From positions 620,001 to 684,000 of the forward strand of contig NC_009044.1 of NCBI RefSeq assembly GCF_000209165.1: a stretch of 64,000 nucleotides of DNA. Direction: 5' to 3'. Of this stretch, positions 36,501 through 46,600 are shown in pieces. The notes below the pieces were generated by a model. That model ran no database searches, was not told where the DNA came from, and was given only the letters and a program-made list of their open reading frames with translations. How positions within the stretch are numbered: the stretch's first letter is position 1; the number at the start of each line of letters is the position of its first letter. The position numbers were made by a program, and so were the translations under genes. The stretch is from Scheffersomyces stipitis CBS 6054. Its lineage: Eukaryota > Ascomycota > Pichiomycetes > Serinales > Debaryomycetaceae.

Positions 36501-38492
36501 TTTTGTGTGGTCTAACAATTTCAAATAGGCTTCCTCATCGTTCAGCTTCAAAGCTTGCAAACGTTGTTTGGCCATCTTTTCTATTCTCTTCTGTTCTTCC
36601 TTGGCTGTCTGATTGTGGAAACTGCTGATCTTGGTGGCAAACCTGTTGAGGCGATCTCTTCTTCTCGCAAGAGTTACATCCTTATTTTCTCTGTACAGCA
36701 AGATCTCATTGATAGTGCTCTGATGCTTCTGGTTCTGCACTTGAAGTAAAGTTTCCAATTGGTGTCTATAGAGATCGTGAGCTGTAGCAACATTTTCAAG
36801 AGATAAGGTGTTGAACTTTGCTAGGAAGTTGGGATGAGAATTGGGCAACAACGACTTGCTGAACCAGACTTGTGACAACAACTTCCCGCGCAACTCCTTT
36901 TGGAAAGGAATCATCTCTAACAGAGCCAATTCCGCCTCAATTCTCTGGCGCTCTTTATCATTGTCTTGAATAGTATCGAGTTTCTTTCTCAATGAGTCCA
37001 TTTCAAGCTCAATTTGCATCACAATAAATGCTTCTTTGTTGTTAAAGATTTCCTGGGAATTGATTCCATCAGGCATCAATCCCGGAATTTGACGACGACT
37101 CTGTGGAGAGTAGATCTCACCATACTCAATGTCTTTCACAGAATCTCCAAATATCTCTGGAAGTTCAAAACTGTCCACTTGTACATTTGGCTTGTTTATG
37201 GGAATGATAATGTTCTTGCTATCGCTAGTCTTATCAGGAACAAGTTTACTGAGAGGAACAGGAGGTTGTGGTTGACGAATGTAAGGCTTCAGCTTCAAAA
37301 GGGAATCAGTCAATCTACCAGAATCGGACAAACCTTCAGGCTTTATAGGTTTCAGAACTGGTTGTTGAAGTTGTTGGGATTGTGGAGGAATCTGTTGTAT
37401 CGGTACTGATACTTTCTGTTTCGATGCCTCCATCTTGATAGGCGGTTTACTATTATTAAGATTGTTCAAATTATTAACATCGGTGTTATTCTTAATTGAC
37501 AAGTTCTGGTTTACATTTTGGCCCGGAATCATTCCCTTGTTGAGATTGCCCTGCTGCATTCCGATCACATTCTGGTTTAAGAGTCCATCGTTAGAAGGCT
37601 GCTGAAATCCAGGTCTTGCAGGAAGATATCCACCGCTAGGAACAGCAGATCTGTCGTTAGTAACAAACGAGATCAAATTCTGCGGAATAGGGGGATTGTT
37701 GGCTCCAGGCTTGTTCAAAAGATACTTGAGAGCCTGAAACTGCGACTTTACAAGTTGAAACTGTTGAGTGGTAAATGCAGATTCACTCGAACTTCCCTGG
37801 GAACCAGAACCGGTCCCAGATACTGTCCCAGGACCTCCAGAACTAGAAAGTGAACCAGATCCAGAACCAGCACCACCATTGGTGCCATTCATACCATTGC
37901 TAGTATTGTTATTGTTGTTAAACTGCATCTGGTTAAGTGATTGCGACTGAGGAAATTGTTGCTGTTGCTGCTGTTGTGGAGTCGGAATTTGGCTTGTGTT
38001 CATTGGTCCCGTGATCAAGTTCAGGTTCTGGACCTGAGGTGTGGAGCTATTGGAAGCACCCATCAACGACTTCATCTGGCCATAGTTCTGTTGTTGCTGG
38101 AGCTGTGCTTGCACGTGCAGAGGTGTTCCCTGTGGATGGATACCCTGGTGTTGTTGCTGTGGAAGCAGTTGTGGAATTTGTTGGTTATTGAGTTGGCTCG
38201 AGCTTTGTGGGTTAAGGGCTGGATTTTGTTGGTTCTGGTTCTGGAGCTGCTGCTGTTGTTGTTGTTGTTGCTGTTGTTGCTGCTGTTGCTGCTGTTGCTG
38301 CTGTTGCTGCTGTTGTTGTCTCAAGTTCGGATTTTGCTGGAGCATCTGCTGTTGCTGGTTGAAATATTTCACTATCTTGTTCAACTGAGCAAATTCAGGA
38401 ACATTGATGGCCTGGTCGCCAAACTGGGCCTTCAATTGTTTCCATCTGTCGACGATACGGTGGATGTCCTCACGTGTCAACTGGCGGTTCAT
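33573..38492 (-). CDS. SNF2: SWI/SNF chromatin-remodelling ATPase Snf2
   Basis: 1639 residues. Order of parts: Gln-rich N-terminus with a run of 24 Gln; a QLQ-type segment (FTTQQFQLVKSQFQALKYLL, about 240-260); HSA/post-HSA region (KDVTLARRRDRLNRFATKI); Snf2 ATPase with motif I DEMGLGKT, motif II DEGH, motif III LTGTPLQNN and the C-lobe STRAGGLGLNLQ and QAQDRAHRIGQ; an AT-hook (KRGRPRGRPRSKG); and a C-terminal bromodomain (YPDYYVLIKNPIALD ... NARIYNEEGS). Length and the Q-rich start fit Snf2 (baker's 1703) better than the shorter paralogue Sth1. The start is the ATG at 38490-38492; one further codon upstream is GTG. It acts in nucleosome sliding and eviction at promoters. Confidence 0.93.
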   Translation of the reverse strand: MNRQLTREDIHRIVDRWKQLKAQFGDQAINVPEFAQLNKIVKYFNQQQQMLQQNPNLRQQQQQQQQQQQQQQQQQQQQQQQQLQNQNQQNPALNPQSSSQLNNQQIPQLLPQQQHQGIHPQGTPLHVQAQLQQQQNYGQMKSLMGASNSSTPQVQNLNLITGPMNTSQIPTPQQQQQQQFPQSQSLNQMQFNNNNNTSNGMNGTNGGAGSGSGSLSSSGGPGTVSGTGSGSQGSSSESAFTTQQFQLVKSQFQALKYLLNKPGANNPPIPQNLISFVTNDRSAVPSGGYLPARPGFQQPSNDGLLNQNVIGMQQGNLNKGMIPGQNVNQNLSIKNNTDVNNLNNLNNSKPPIKMEASKQKVSVPIQQIPPQSQQLQQPVLKPIKPEGLSDSGRLTDSLLKLKPYIRQPQPPVPLSKLVPDKTSDSKNIIIPINKPNVQVDSFELPEIFGDSVKDIEYGEIYSPQSRRQIPGLMPDGINSQEIFNNKEAFIVMQIELEMDSLRKKLDTIQDNDKERQRIEAELALLEMIPFQKELRGKLLSQVWFSKSLLPNSHPNFLAKFNTLSLENVATAHDLYRHQLETLLQVQNQKHQSTINEILLYRENKDVTLARRRDRLNRFATKISSFHNQTAKEEQKRIEKMAKQRLQALKLNDEEAYLKLLDHTKDTRITHLLKQTNQFLDSLAQAVQNQQRETSERFAIRDGTLVETNDEDKREKVDYYHVAHRIKEEVTKQPSILVGGTLKEYQIKGLQWMVSLFNNHLNGILADEMGLGKTIQTISLITYLVEVKKINGPFLVIVPLSTLTNWNLEFDKWAPSVKKITYKGTPNQRKVMQQDIRQGNFQILLTTFEYIIKDKALLSRIRWVHMIIDEGHRMKNANSKLSETLTHSYHSDYRLILTGTPLQNNLPELWALLNFVLPKIFNSVKSFDEWFNTPFANTGGQDKIELSEEETLLVIRRLHKVLRPFLLRRLKKDVEKDLPNKVEKVVKCKMSSIQSKLYQLMLKYNILYASDPNGPSDVPLIIKNANNQIMQLRKICNHPFVYEEVENLINPTIETSDIIWRVGGKFELLDKILPKFKTTGHRVLIFFQMTQIMDIMEDFLRLRGMKYMRLDGGTKADDRTALLKLFNAPDSDYFCFLLSTRAGGLGLNLQTADTVVIFDTDWNPHQDLQAQDRAHRIGQKNEVRILRLITEDSVEEMILERAHAKLEIDGKVIQAGKFDNKSTSEEQEAMLRALIEKEEERRQHGNDEEEEDLNDDELNQIIARNDLELVTFRRLDEERAQATKEAKYPTRLFSDQELPEIYQKDPEELIRKDEVILEDYGRGTRERKTATYDDHLTEEQWLRQIDGVVSEDSDDEVKAKPSKLKRGRPRGRPRSKGPEPSDSKEGTPDVIQTDTESVTSVKRALTDEAIASAKRQKSATPKPAPASRSKKAAARNRGARSKISLLNRSTPSVDPLTPDERAQLQNVLETIYGLVINYKNSHDRRLSDLFMVKPSRKLYPDYYVLIKNPIALDIVKKRVFSKTYSQIREMLEDIHLMFSNARIYNEEGSIVYQDATALEQLAIDKFKEMSGDLSAEEIEKILDFREFDETFNLKPLVVPAAIKQPVETKLEQLDNDEPIDSPLVGISTNGGTELSTPVNP
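38247..38318 (-). repeat. SNF2: Polyglutamine-coding CAG/CAA tract
   Basis: 24 consecutive Gln codons, a mixture of CAG and CAA, inside the N-terminal region of SNF2. The opposite strand shows a long Leu-rich open frame here that is only its shadow. Confidence 0.95.
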
Positions 38493-39102
38493 CACGATTG
38501 ATGGTGGTGTACTTCGCTGGTAAAGGTTGTGGTTTTATGAAAGAAGCATGTTAATTTCATGGTATTATTATTATTGAATTCACGAATTCTGGTGCGAGAG
38601 TAGATTATGTAATCCCAGTTTTGTGTCGTTTGGGCGTGGAGGCTCCACTAGAGTTCAAGTATAAGAACATTCTATACGGGCTATTTAAGTTGTTTCTACT
38701 GTGGTCATACTTATGCTCTTGCTACTAGTCACATCAGCTACATTATCTCATTCATTAACCTCTCTTAGTGCTATAAACTTTCACAAGTCTAACTTAGTGG
38801 AAGACAGACATTGTGTCCTGCAGGTAGAGAAGGTATATCCTCTAGTTTTCACTATTATGGAAAATCTATAGACTCCCAGCCGTGGCTCTTTTTTGGAAAA
38901 GGATGGAACAATGATTTCGGCATCGGCTGACGTATTCTGTCGCAAAACAAAACGTTCTTTCGGGAAATTTTCATACTAAATATGATTCTCAACTAGAACA
39001 ACCATTCCTTGCTGGATATGCCAAATATATCGAGAAATTAATTCTCTACAACATATTGCGTAATAAATTTAGATACATTTCATCACGATCTTCGATGTCT
39101 TT
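38493..39102. promoter_or_regulatory. SNF2 promoter / NMD4 3' flank
   Basis: 610 bp between two minus-strand genes, AT-rich. A partial duplication GAATTCACGAATTC lies near 38577-38590. Otherwise nothing noticed. Confidence 0.4.
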
Positions 39103-40341
39103 TTATGGTTTCCATAACTCTCCATGTCCTCTTGGTGCAAAATTGATAGCATCGAATCTCTCTTTCTTGACATATTCGCCATGGCTTCCTGTTCTCTCAA
39201 CAGCTACAACTCCCCGAACAGCATTCCTCTTAGGGTTTCTTCCTTCTTTACGTCCACCTCTTCCCCTTCCTCTGTGGCTGGTAGGTACATGGTCCTTGAG
39301 CGAAGAATACGTGTAAACAGTAGTATCTACTGTGTTCTGCAAAATGTCACTGGCAGGATTGTACACTTCATTGATACCAAAGTGATTATGGGGATTGTAT
39401 AAGCGCAACAGGCTGACGTCGTACTTTTGGAACATCAACAACTCGGCCTCGTTGACGTTCATACAGTCGATGCCGAAACTGCGGGCCCAGATCTTGGTTA
39501 TGGGGTCTTCTGTCACCAATTTCCAATGCTCTTCTGGGCTGGAGAACTTATTTCTCTCTACGTACATCTTATAGATACAAGTTCTGATCAAGAACCTGAG
39601 TCTCGTAGGCATCACGGCACGATTGTCTGAGTTAGCAAGGGCGTTCTGGTACGAAGGAGAGTTTTCGTACTGAATGTCATTGATATTCTCGTTGTGGCTA
39701 TGACTAAACGACATTGTAGAGTTGAAATCATCTGCCAAATTGTTGAACTCGTGATCGTGGTCGTTTGAAGAGTTGGCAGATCCAGAGCCAATGAGATACG
39801 AATCAAACTTGGTCTTGAAGTTTGGAAACTCCTTGATAAGTGGGGCATGCACTTTGTATCTCTGGCATTCGCTCCAATTAGGACCATCTTCGTTCTGGTT
39901 CTGAATGTACAAGTCGTACCTTAGTGGACAATCGGCACTTTGCTCGATCTCATTCTCAAAGAACCTGTCAATGATACGAATAGCCTCACGGGCATTTATG
40001 GCAGCCATAGAAGTGCCTCTCTTGACAAAATCAAACTCATGCAAAGTATAGGAAGGAATGAAAATGTTTAACTGAATTCTTTCGTCCAGTGCAGCCATAG
40101 TGGTACGAACAAAGTCTTCGTTAAACCATCTCTTGATGTTTCCTATCCCACGGACAAAGGTTGAATGGTCTAGAATGAAGTTTGCAGTTCTTACAGTTTT
40201 CCCATCGTCTTCGTTCTCGTCTTTTTTGGTGTTCTTTTGGCTTGTAGTTTCTTCAAATTGCACCAATTCGTCACCCTGAAAGTTTTCTTCTGTCAGATCC
40301 GAATGATCAACACCGTCCGACTCGAACAGGTACACAGACAT
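39103..40341 (-). CDS. NMD4: Nonsense-mediated decay factor Nmd4 (PIN domain)
   Basis: 412 residues, about twice baker's yeast Nmd4 (218). The PIN domain starts near residue 54 with NFILDHSTFVRGIGNIKRWF, close to the baker's FIIDASAFEKGLGNIKRW. It continues with FIPSYTLHEFDFVKRG and the SCIYK-like TCIYKMYVERN, and the protein ends in APRGHGELWKP, matching the baker's ASRGTGELWSP. Nmd4 binds Upf1 and helps nonsense-mediated decay. Extra parts are an acidic N-terminal 50 residues, a Ser/Asn/His-rich insert (about 185-235) and an RG-rich linker (HRGRGRGGRKEGR) near the C-terminus. Start is the ATG at 40339-40341. Confidence 0.85.
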   Translation of the reverse strand: MSVYLFESDGVDHSDLTEENFQGDELVQFEETTSQKNTKKDENEDDGKTVRTANFILDHSTFVRGIGNIKRWFNEDFVRTTMAALDERIQLNIFIPSYTLHEFDFVKRGTSMAAINAREAIRIIDRFFENEIEQSADCPLRYDLYIQNQNEDGPNWSECQRYKVHAPLIKEFPNFKTKFDSYLIGSGSANSSNDHDHEFNNLADDFNSTMSFSHSHNENINDIQYENSPSYQNALANSDNRAVMPTRLRFLIRTCIYKMYVERNKFSSPEEHWKLVTEDPITKIWARSFGIDCMNVNEAELLMFQKYDVSLLRLYNPHNHFGINEVYNPASDILQNTVDTTVYTYSSLKDHVPTSHRGRGRGGRKEGRNPKRNAVRGVVAVERTGSHGEYVKKERFDAINFAPRGHGELWKP

Positions 40342-41342
40342 ATCTAGGCATGTGACAGGAAGAATGGTTCAGGATTTAGGAATCTGTTGAGGATTTTGAT
40401 TTGGCAGAAGAACTAGTACACTTGAAAAATTCAGGAGTGTATATTCCGTTTAGGCATTACTAGCTACTTAACTAATTCCAACATACTGAACAGACTCATA
40501 GTTAAGAAATGGAGTAGCTTAAAAGTTATATAGCTGGATTTTGGCATTACAATTGTTCATTGACTAAGACTTAAGGTAAAAAGCAGTCGAAGATGAAATA
40601 ATTAAGTCTATAAATTTGACCATATATTCTCATTATCTGACCATATAGTACTTTCTATTCTCGTTCCCTATTATTTAATCTACATGTCTACAATTCATAC
40701 TTCTCGTACCCGTTTATTAACTATATTGCTAAATATGCTCTACTGCTTGTTAGTATCATTCTAACATCGCACACTCTCTCAAACTCACGTCGCTAATATC
40801 CATCAGATAATAGTCAAAGGTTGTATTCATCGAGCTGAAAAGCTCTAACATTAGAGATGCCAGAAAAAACATACTTATACTAAAATGTTCATCCTGATAT
40901 CGCGGCGTGAGTCTACAAAAGATGTTGAAGGAATCTGCACATACCTATTGTTGCTAAACGTGTTATGGTTGTTTTTTTGAAGAAGAAACTTAACCAACAA
41001 CAGTGAAAAATTTCCCAGAGAAGATTTTTATAGCCATCAGAAAAATGTTCCGTGTGGTCATGTGATCGTTCTCGATTATTTCAAGAACAATCCCTGCGAT
41101 TTTTTGTTAGGGCTCAGCTACTTTTACCCTCCATACAGGATCCAATATCTATATTAGAAATCTTCTGCAGTTAATGAATTTGTTGGCTCTTCTAATACTG
41201 AATGTTAACTAGCATTCCATGTCATGAAATCAGCAAGAGGATTTAATTGAAATTTAGATTTTTTATTTTTTTATGCTCTTTTCTATGTATTTATTAAAAG
41301 CATTCATTATTTTTGCAATAAATTTAGAAATAGCTGCGAAAA
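40342..41342. other. 1 kb intergenic region, NMD4 promoter / septin 3' flank
   Basis: AT-rich, between two minus-strand genes. It contains an RRPE-like TGAAAAATTT near 41004-41013, a duplicated TGACCATATA (about 40617-40650) and GCTGCGAAAA at 41333-41342, directly after the septin stop. CATAGTTAAGA, the arm of the MTF1 inverted repeat, recurs near 40497. No gene seen. Confidence 0.4.
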
Positions 41343-42929
41343 TTATCTAAAATTGTAATCATCATCTGAACTGACTTCTGAACTCACAGTAGACAAGGTT
41401 GGAGCACCTTCGAAAGACAACACGGGAGACGAATACAGACCCGTTTCCAACCTGGATACCAACTCTTGCAACTTGATCAATTTGTCGTGAATATGCTCGA
41501 TATCTCTGTTCAACACATCTTGTTTCTTGACTAAGGCTGATTTCCATTCTCTGAAGCGCAGCTCCTGGTTGCTTACAATACCAGACAAACCTGCTCTAAT
41601 TTTCTTCTCGTAATAAGGAATTGATGGATGCTTGTTTCTTATGTTTTCTTCAAGTACCGTTAGAGGAATTCTGTTGTAAATCTTTAACTCTTGAAAACCA
41701 TCGATTTTCGATAAATCGCCAAGATTTGAAGTATATCCCAGGTTAGCGCTTTCCACGAATCTGAAATGAAGACTGTTTCTTCTGTAGTTTTCATAATGAA
41801 CTTCAGTGGAATTAATTAAGTCAAGCATATTTTCGCTCATGAGAATCTTGCGGAGCTGCACAAAATCACAGTGTTCTTCATTTTCAACTTCAGCTACCCC
41901 CCAAGGGTACTTTCTTCCTCTAACCATTTCTCCCTTTTCGTTAACATAGTACAAGTTGGAGCCGATTATAGAGAATGGCACCTGGGAATTGATTTTGGCA
42001 GAGACCTGAGAATCAAGAATAAGATCGCAGACATTGATATCTTGCAGACTCAATGTCATTTTGACCATATCTTTGAACTGCCTCAACTCATTCTTGTTGA
42101 GCGTATCTCCCTTACTGATAACAGGGATAAGGTTGACCCTTGAGGAGAGCTCTCTCATGGCAATGACATCCAAGGGCTTCAATCCACAGAGAGTAGGGAC
42201 AATGAAGTACAAACAGACATGGACCCTATTATCTTCTCTCTTAATTCTTTCAGGTTGCTCTGATTGGAAGAGATACAACCTAAATTGCTCATCAATGTAG
42301 TCAGTAATAGGAGCCCAGTCAAATTGGTTATTGGTGTTCTTTCCAAATCCAGGTGTGTCCACAGTAGTTAATTCCAACTGAAATGTATCTTCGACTAACT
42401 TGTAGGTATTGACATCAATATTTGCAGTTCCTCTGTTATTTGTGTCCAGAGCATGTACCAAATCGCACCCAAAAAGAGTGTTAAGAAAAGTGGATTTGCC
42501 AGTTCCTTCTTGACCAGCAACCATGAGAGTGAACTTGGCTCCCTTTCTAGATGCCAATTCCTTACTCTGGAGAGGAAGATAGGAAAGACCAATTTTCCAG
42601 TTTTCATCTATTGTTTTATAGGAGGGAGGTAGTGTGACTGGATTGCTTTCGAGAGAGAGGGAAGAATCGTTTGAATCATCCGATTGGCTAATGATATTCA
42701 TCGAAGGAGCCCTCAGCAAGTTTGCACCATCAGGTGTTGGTGTGAACTCTTCAGCAACCTGTTCAACTAGAATGAGTTTGGTAGATTCTCCTATCATGGA
42801 CAAATCAATGGCTTCGGGGTCAACATCAGCGGCTACAGTGTCAAGAGAGGGGAGCGGAGTCACGATTGGAATTGGAGAAGGGAGGAGGATCAGATCCATG
42901 GAGGTGAGATGCTCGAAGATATCTGACAT
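41343..42929 (-). CDS. Septin (possibly Spr3/Spr28-like)
   Basis: 528 residues. GTPase motifs: G1 AGQEGTGKST (about 138-147), G3 DTPG within TTVDTPGFGKN, and G4 SKGD within IPVISKGDTLNKNEL, inside the septin-wide LYFIVPTLCGLKPLDVIAMRELSSRVN stretch. A polybasic entry (KELASRKGAKFTLMV) precedes G1. A 115-residue Ser-rich N-terminus precedes the GTPase domain, and the C-terminal helix (VLNRDIEHIHDKLIKLQELVSRLE) is a short coiled coil. Several motif residues (AKAD to SKGD, GESGLGKS to GQEGTGKS) deviate from mitotic septins, which suggests a sporulation or otherwise specialised septin. I start at the ATG 42927-42929; three open codons upstream begin with TTG. Confidence 0.88.
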   Translation of the reverse strand: MSDIFEHLTSMDLILLPSPIPIVTPLPSLDTVAADVDPEAIDLSMIGESTKLILVEQVAEEFTPTPDGANLLRAPSMNIISQSDDSNDSSLSLESNPVTLPPSYKTIDENWKIGLSYLPLQSKELASRKGAKFTLMVAGQEGTGKSTFLNTLFGCDLVHALDTNNRGTANIDVNTYKLVEDTFQLELTTVDTPGFGKNTNNQFDWAPITDYIDEQFRLYLFQSEQPERIKREDNRVHVCLYFIVPTLCGLKPLDVIAMRELSSRVNLIPVISKGDTLNKNELRQFKDMVKMTLSLQDINVCDLILDSQVSAKINSQVPFSIIGSNLYYVNEKGEMVRGRKYPWGVAEVENEEHCDFVQLRKILMSENMLDLINSTEVHYENYRRNSLHFRFVESANLGYTSNLGDLSKIDGFQELKIYNRIPLTVLEENIRNKHPSIPYYEKKIRAGLSGIVSNQELRFREWKSALVKKQDVLNRDIEHIHDKLIKLQELVSRLETGLYSSPVLSFEGAPTLSTVSSEVSSDDDYNFR

Positions 42930-43660
42930 TTTTGCCAATTATACTTAAATACTTTGCAACTTTCAGATGTGTGTCTTTATGGCTATCACTAAGAGAGTAT
43001 CATAGCTTTAGAGAGACATTCTGGAAGAAAGCCGCAATTGACTGCGAAAAGCAACAGGGTGCATTTCCTGCATATACAACACGAGGAAATGCTAAATACG
43101 CAACTAGCGCGCATTGTAAAATGCGCTACGGCTAGAGTAATTATAAGTTCATTTAGCTGAGCAGAGGTCCTCGGTCTAGACCAGTAAATAGGTAGTTCAG
43201 GGAAGCTTTTTCAAACTTACCAGATAAGGACTTTTATCTTTGCCTGCAGCCACAACTTAGCCACTGACAATGACTTTGTAATAGCACCACCAAGTTATTT
43301 TTGGATCGCGCAGCTGTGAAATTGCAATTGAAAAAATACTTGAGCTGCCTGTTACCTAATCCGGAATAATAATAAACATATCGTAAAAAGCCATTTTGCT
43401 CCCATTAATGCCCACTCCCACCAATGACCGGTCTAAAGTTAATGAGCTTCGCATATAATAGCACAATGGAGTCTTTCTGAGAAAACAAGGAATCTTCGTA
43501 ATCACAGCATAACCGGGAAACACAGAAAAGGATTCTATTGTGATCCAGCCAAAGAATTGTACACTTTTTTTAACCATTCTTCTTTCCTTCTTTTTAATCA
43601 AAAGTTGACTTCTGAACTCACCCTTTTCCTTGCTTATTCTAGATTGATTTACAGCAGCCA
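42930..43660. promoter_or_regulatory. Divergent promoter septin / FIR1-like gene
   Basis: 731 bp shared between the septin (minus) and the FIR1-like gene (plus). ACTGCGAAAA at 43041-43050 lies 112 bp upstream of the septin ATG. A pyrimidine-rich stretch (43560-43640) precedes the FIR1-like ATG. No other feature seen. Confidence 0.45.
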
Positions 43661-46600
43661 ATGGGAGTCACTTTGCACCAGGTCAGATCACTAGACGACC
43701 TTAGTTTGGGCACTTCATCTCACACTCCCTTCTCGCAGAGTCCAAGCCCCAGCCCCAGCCGTGGACGAAGAGCCAGATCATCATCTCCAGTAAAAAACCG
43801 CCATAGTTTCCATTCAAACAGCTCTTCAAATGCAATCAACCCAGGAATCCTTGATATGAGACTAGCTAGTTTGCCGTTGGCTTCTCTGGTAGATATATTT
43901 TCCAAGGGCAACTCTTCCCAGGATCAACTTAGACTACTTTCCCGTTCTCCCATTGGAAAAAGACTTCATATCACTTCTCCAGATAGCCCTGATACCAAAT
44001 ACGTCATTCCTGTGCCATTCACACTTAAGCTTCCTCCCAAGCTCAGTCCGGTCAACATTGCCAAGGAGGAAATGGCTAACTCCAGATCTCTGTCTCCAGT
44101 CAGACCAATAAGTCCCGTGAGGAGCAGATCTCCATCCAAGTCACCCAAGCATAACAGGACTAAATTGGTCTACAACGGTAGCAGATATGAGAAAATAGAT
44201 ACACTGTCCGACGACGACGACTATGGCTATTCCACACAGGAGGAGCTCCAAAAGAGGATCGCTATACACCGTCGTCCAGTTCCTCCTCCAGTCGTCTCCA
44301 ACAAGAACAAGTCCATGAAGATGCTCCAGAACAATAATTTAGCGTCAGATCAACTTAGCATAATTGAAGAAACCTCCAACTACTCTGGTTCCAGACTGTC
44401 TAGTGTTAAAAGTAATGCCAAAAGCTTACCTCCACTTCCAAAAGATGACGCAGTTCAAGTAATTTCAACGACAAGTCCAATTCCAGTGCAGAAACCAGCT
44501 TACACTAATGTAAGAATCATGCCAACACCACAGACCAAAGTCAACAAAGAAAAGGAACTCCCAGCCCCTCATCAAAACTCCACCATTGATGCAAGGTCTG
44601 TTCCCAGAACTACAACGGAAGAGAACATCAACTTGCTCAACCTCTCCAATGCACCCATAGCTTGTAAGGAATCATTGTTGAAAATTGGTAAAAGGACTTT
44701 CTCTGATGAGTCCCAGGTATCTTCCGTCAGCTCCTTCAGTTCAGTAGGAGATGTCATGAGCTTCCATCGTCAGCCTTCCAGAGTGAGAAACAACAATGAT
44801 AGGACTAACAATGCAGTTTTCATGCCTCGTGACCACAAGCAACTGGCAATTCCCAATAGTTGTCAAAATCAAACAGATAGAAACGCTTCATCTTCATCCT
44901 CGTCTTCTTCTATGAGTGAAAACTCAGAAAGCTCGTGGGACTCATTGCAAAGATCAGTGGACCTCTCTCTTGGAGCTGGTTCTGATTCTGAACCTATTGC
45001 AACCTCTGGAAAAGCTACCACTCCAATTGTGCCATACCCACAAGATGATGACGATTGGGAGGATGCCTCTAGTAGTGAAGGAAGTACCGATTCATCGGAA
45101 AGTAGTGATGTTTCTGAGCTGAGTGCTGAGGATTCTCTGATATCCGAATCTTATGAGTCTACTGAGGTCATTCAACCTCTCAAAATCAGTAGAAATCCCC
45201 CGATTTCTCCTCATGAAACTGTCAATGAAATAAAGGACACTTTACCTGAGATTCACATTCAGCAAAATCGACAAGTTCCAAAGGATTTGGAGACAGGTGC
45301 CTACGACAGCGAAAATGATGGAGCAGGCTCTAACTTCAGCTTTCCTAATACAAGCGAGAACATCACCAATGATAGCAGAATCCGTCAATTAGCTCGTTCA
45401 TCCAATTCATTGAAGTCCACAAGATCTAGATTTAGTTACATGTCCAACAACGGTCAAATTGAAATACCAGACTTGTCAGATAAATCAGTCACTGACTATT
45501 ACTCGACTGGTAGATCTACTACTTCCTACAATGGTACTACTTTTGATGATGTGAAATCTGATTCTTCCATGTCTACAGATGTGGATGATGCTACCCAGTT
45601 GGGTCCAATGGAGTTCCCATCTAAGGAAGCTAAGGCTGTAATGAAACAGCAATTCAAGTTAATGCATAACGATATCGATTCAGACACCGACATAGAGTCT
45701 ACTAAGTATTCCCTTTACTCTCAACCACGAATTTCCAAGACTCTTCCCTCCATCGCTGTGACTAGTTCAATCGATTCTGCACCCATTTCCAAGATTGAAA
45801 TGGCTGCTAGAAATCGTTCCAGAATGTCTCCTGTCAGACACTCTCGTCATAAGTCCATGTACAACATTGACTTCAATAATACTGAGGTAGTTGCACTCCC
45901 CATTGCTATTGCCCCACCATCACCTGACAAATCTCATAACAGATCCAAATCTATGGATATCCTTGATTCGGTTTTCAAAATGGTGAGCACTCCTCGCTCT
46001 TTGAAAGGATCCAAGCCAAGTCCAAGAGGCACTCCAAATGTTGAAAGTGAAACAATGAACATTGCTGTAGCTGAACCTCCTATACAAGTGAACTACGCTG
46101 TGGATTTCAAAGAAGCAGCGTCTGCTGATGTAGCCCAGGAATTCGTTCCTACAGCTCCAACAATGAAAGATATCGCCGAGAAGAAATCGAAGCTGCTGTC
46201 AGCTATTCACAGAAAAGATGTTGCTCGAGTAAAGGGAAGCGGTAGTGGTCCAATATTAGCAACTCAGAACACTACAGCAAGAAAAGACGATGTGCAATCT
46301 TCTTCATCAAAGAGCAGCTACAAATCCAACAAGTCGGATAAACCCAAATCCGCATCGTCTGAGTCGGATACAGAATCTGTTGTAATTGATTTGACAGAAG
46401 GGGACTACGATGTTTGTATGGTCAAGAGAAACAACTCTACTATGTCTTATAAGTCAATTATAGAAAAGACCAAGGATGGAAAGGATGTCGAAGTTGTTTT
46501 GGTTGAAGAAGATGTCGAAGATGAAGAAAGAGACGAGTTGCTCAGCATCTACTCGAAGTACAGAAACAACCACTTCTTATTTAGATCCAATTCAACTATG

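Noticed and set aside
37941..38501. Leu-rich open frame on the plus strand
   Set aside because: It is the reverse complement of the SNF2 Gln-rich N-terminus (CAG/CAA repeats) and has no independent support.
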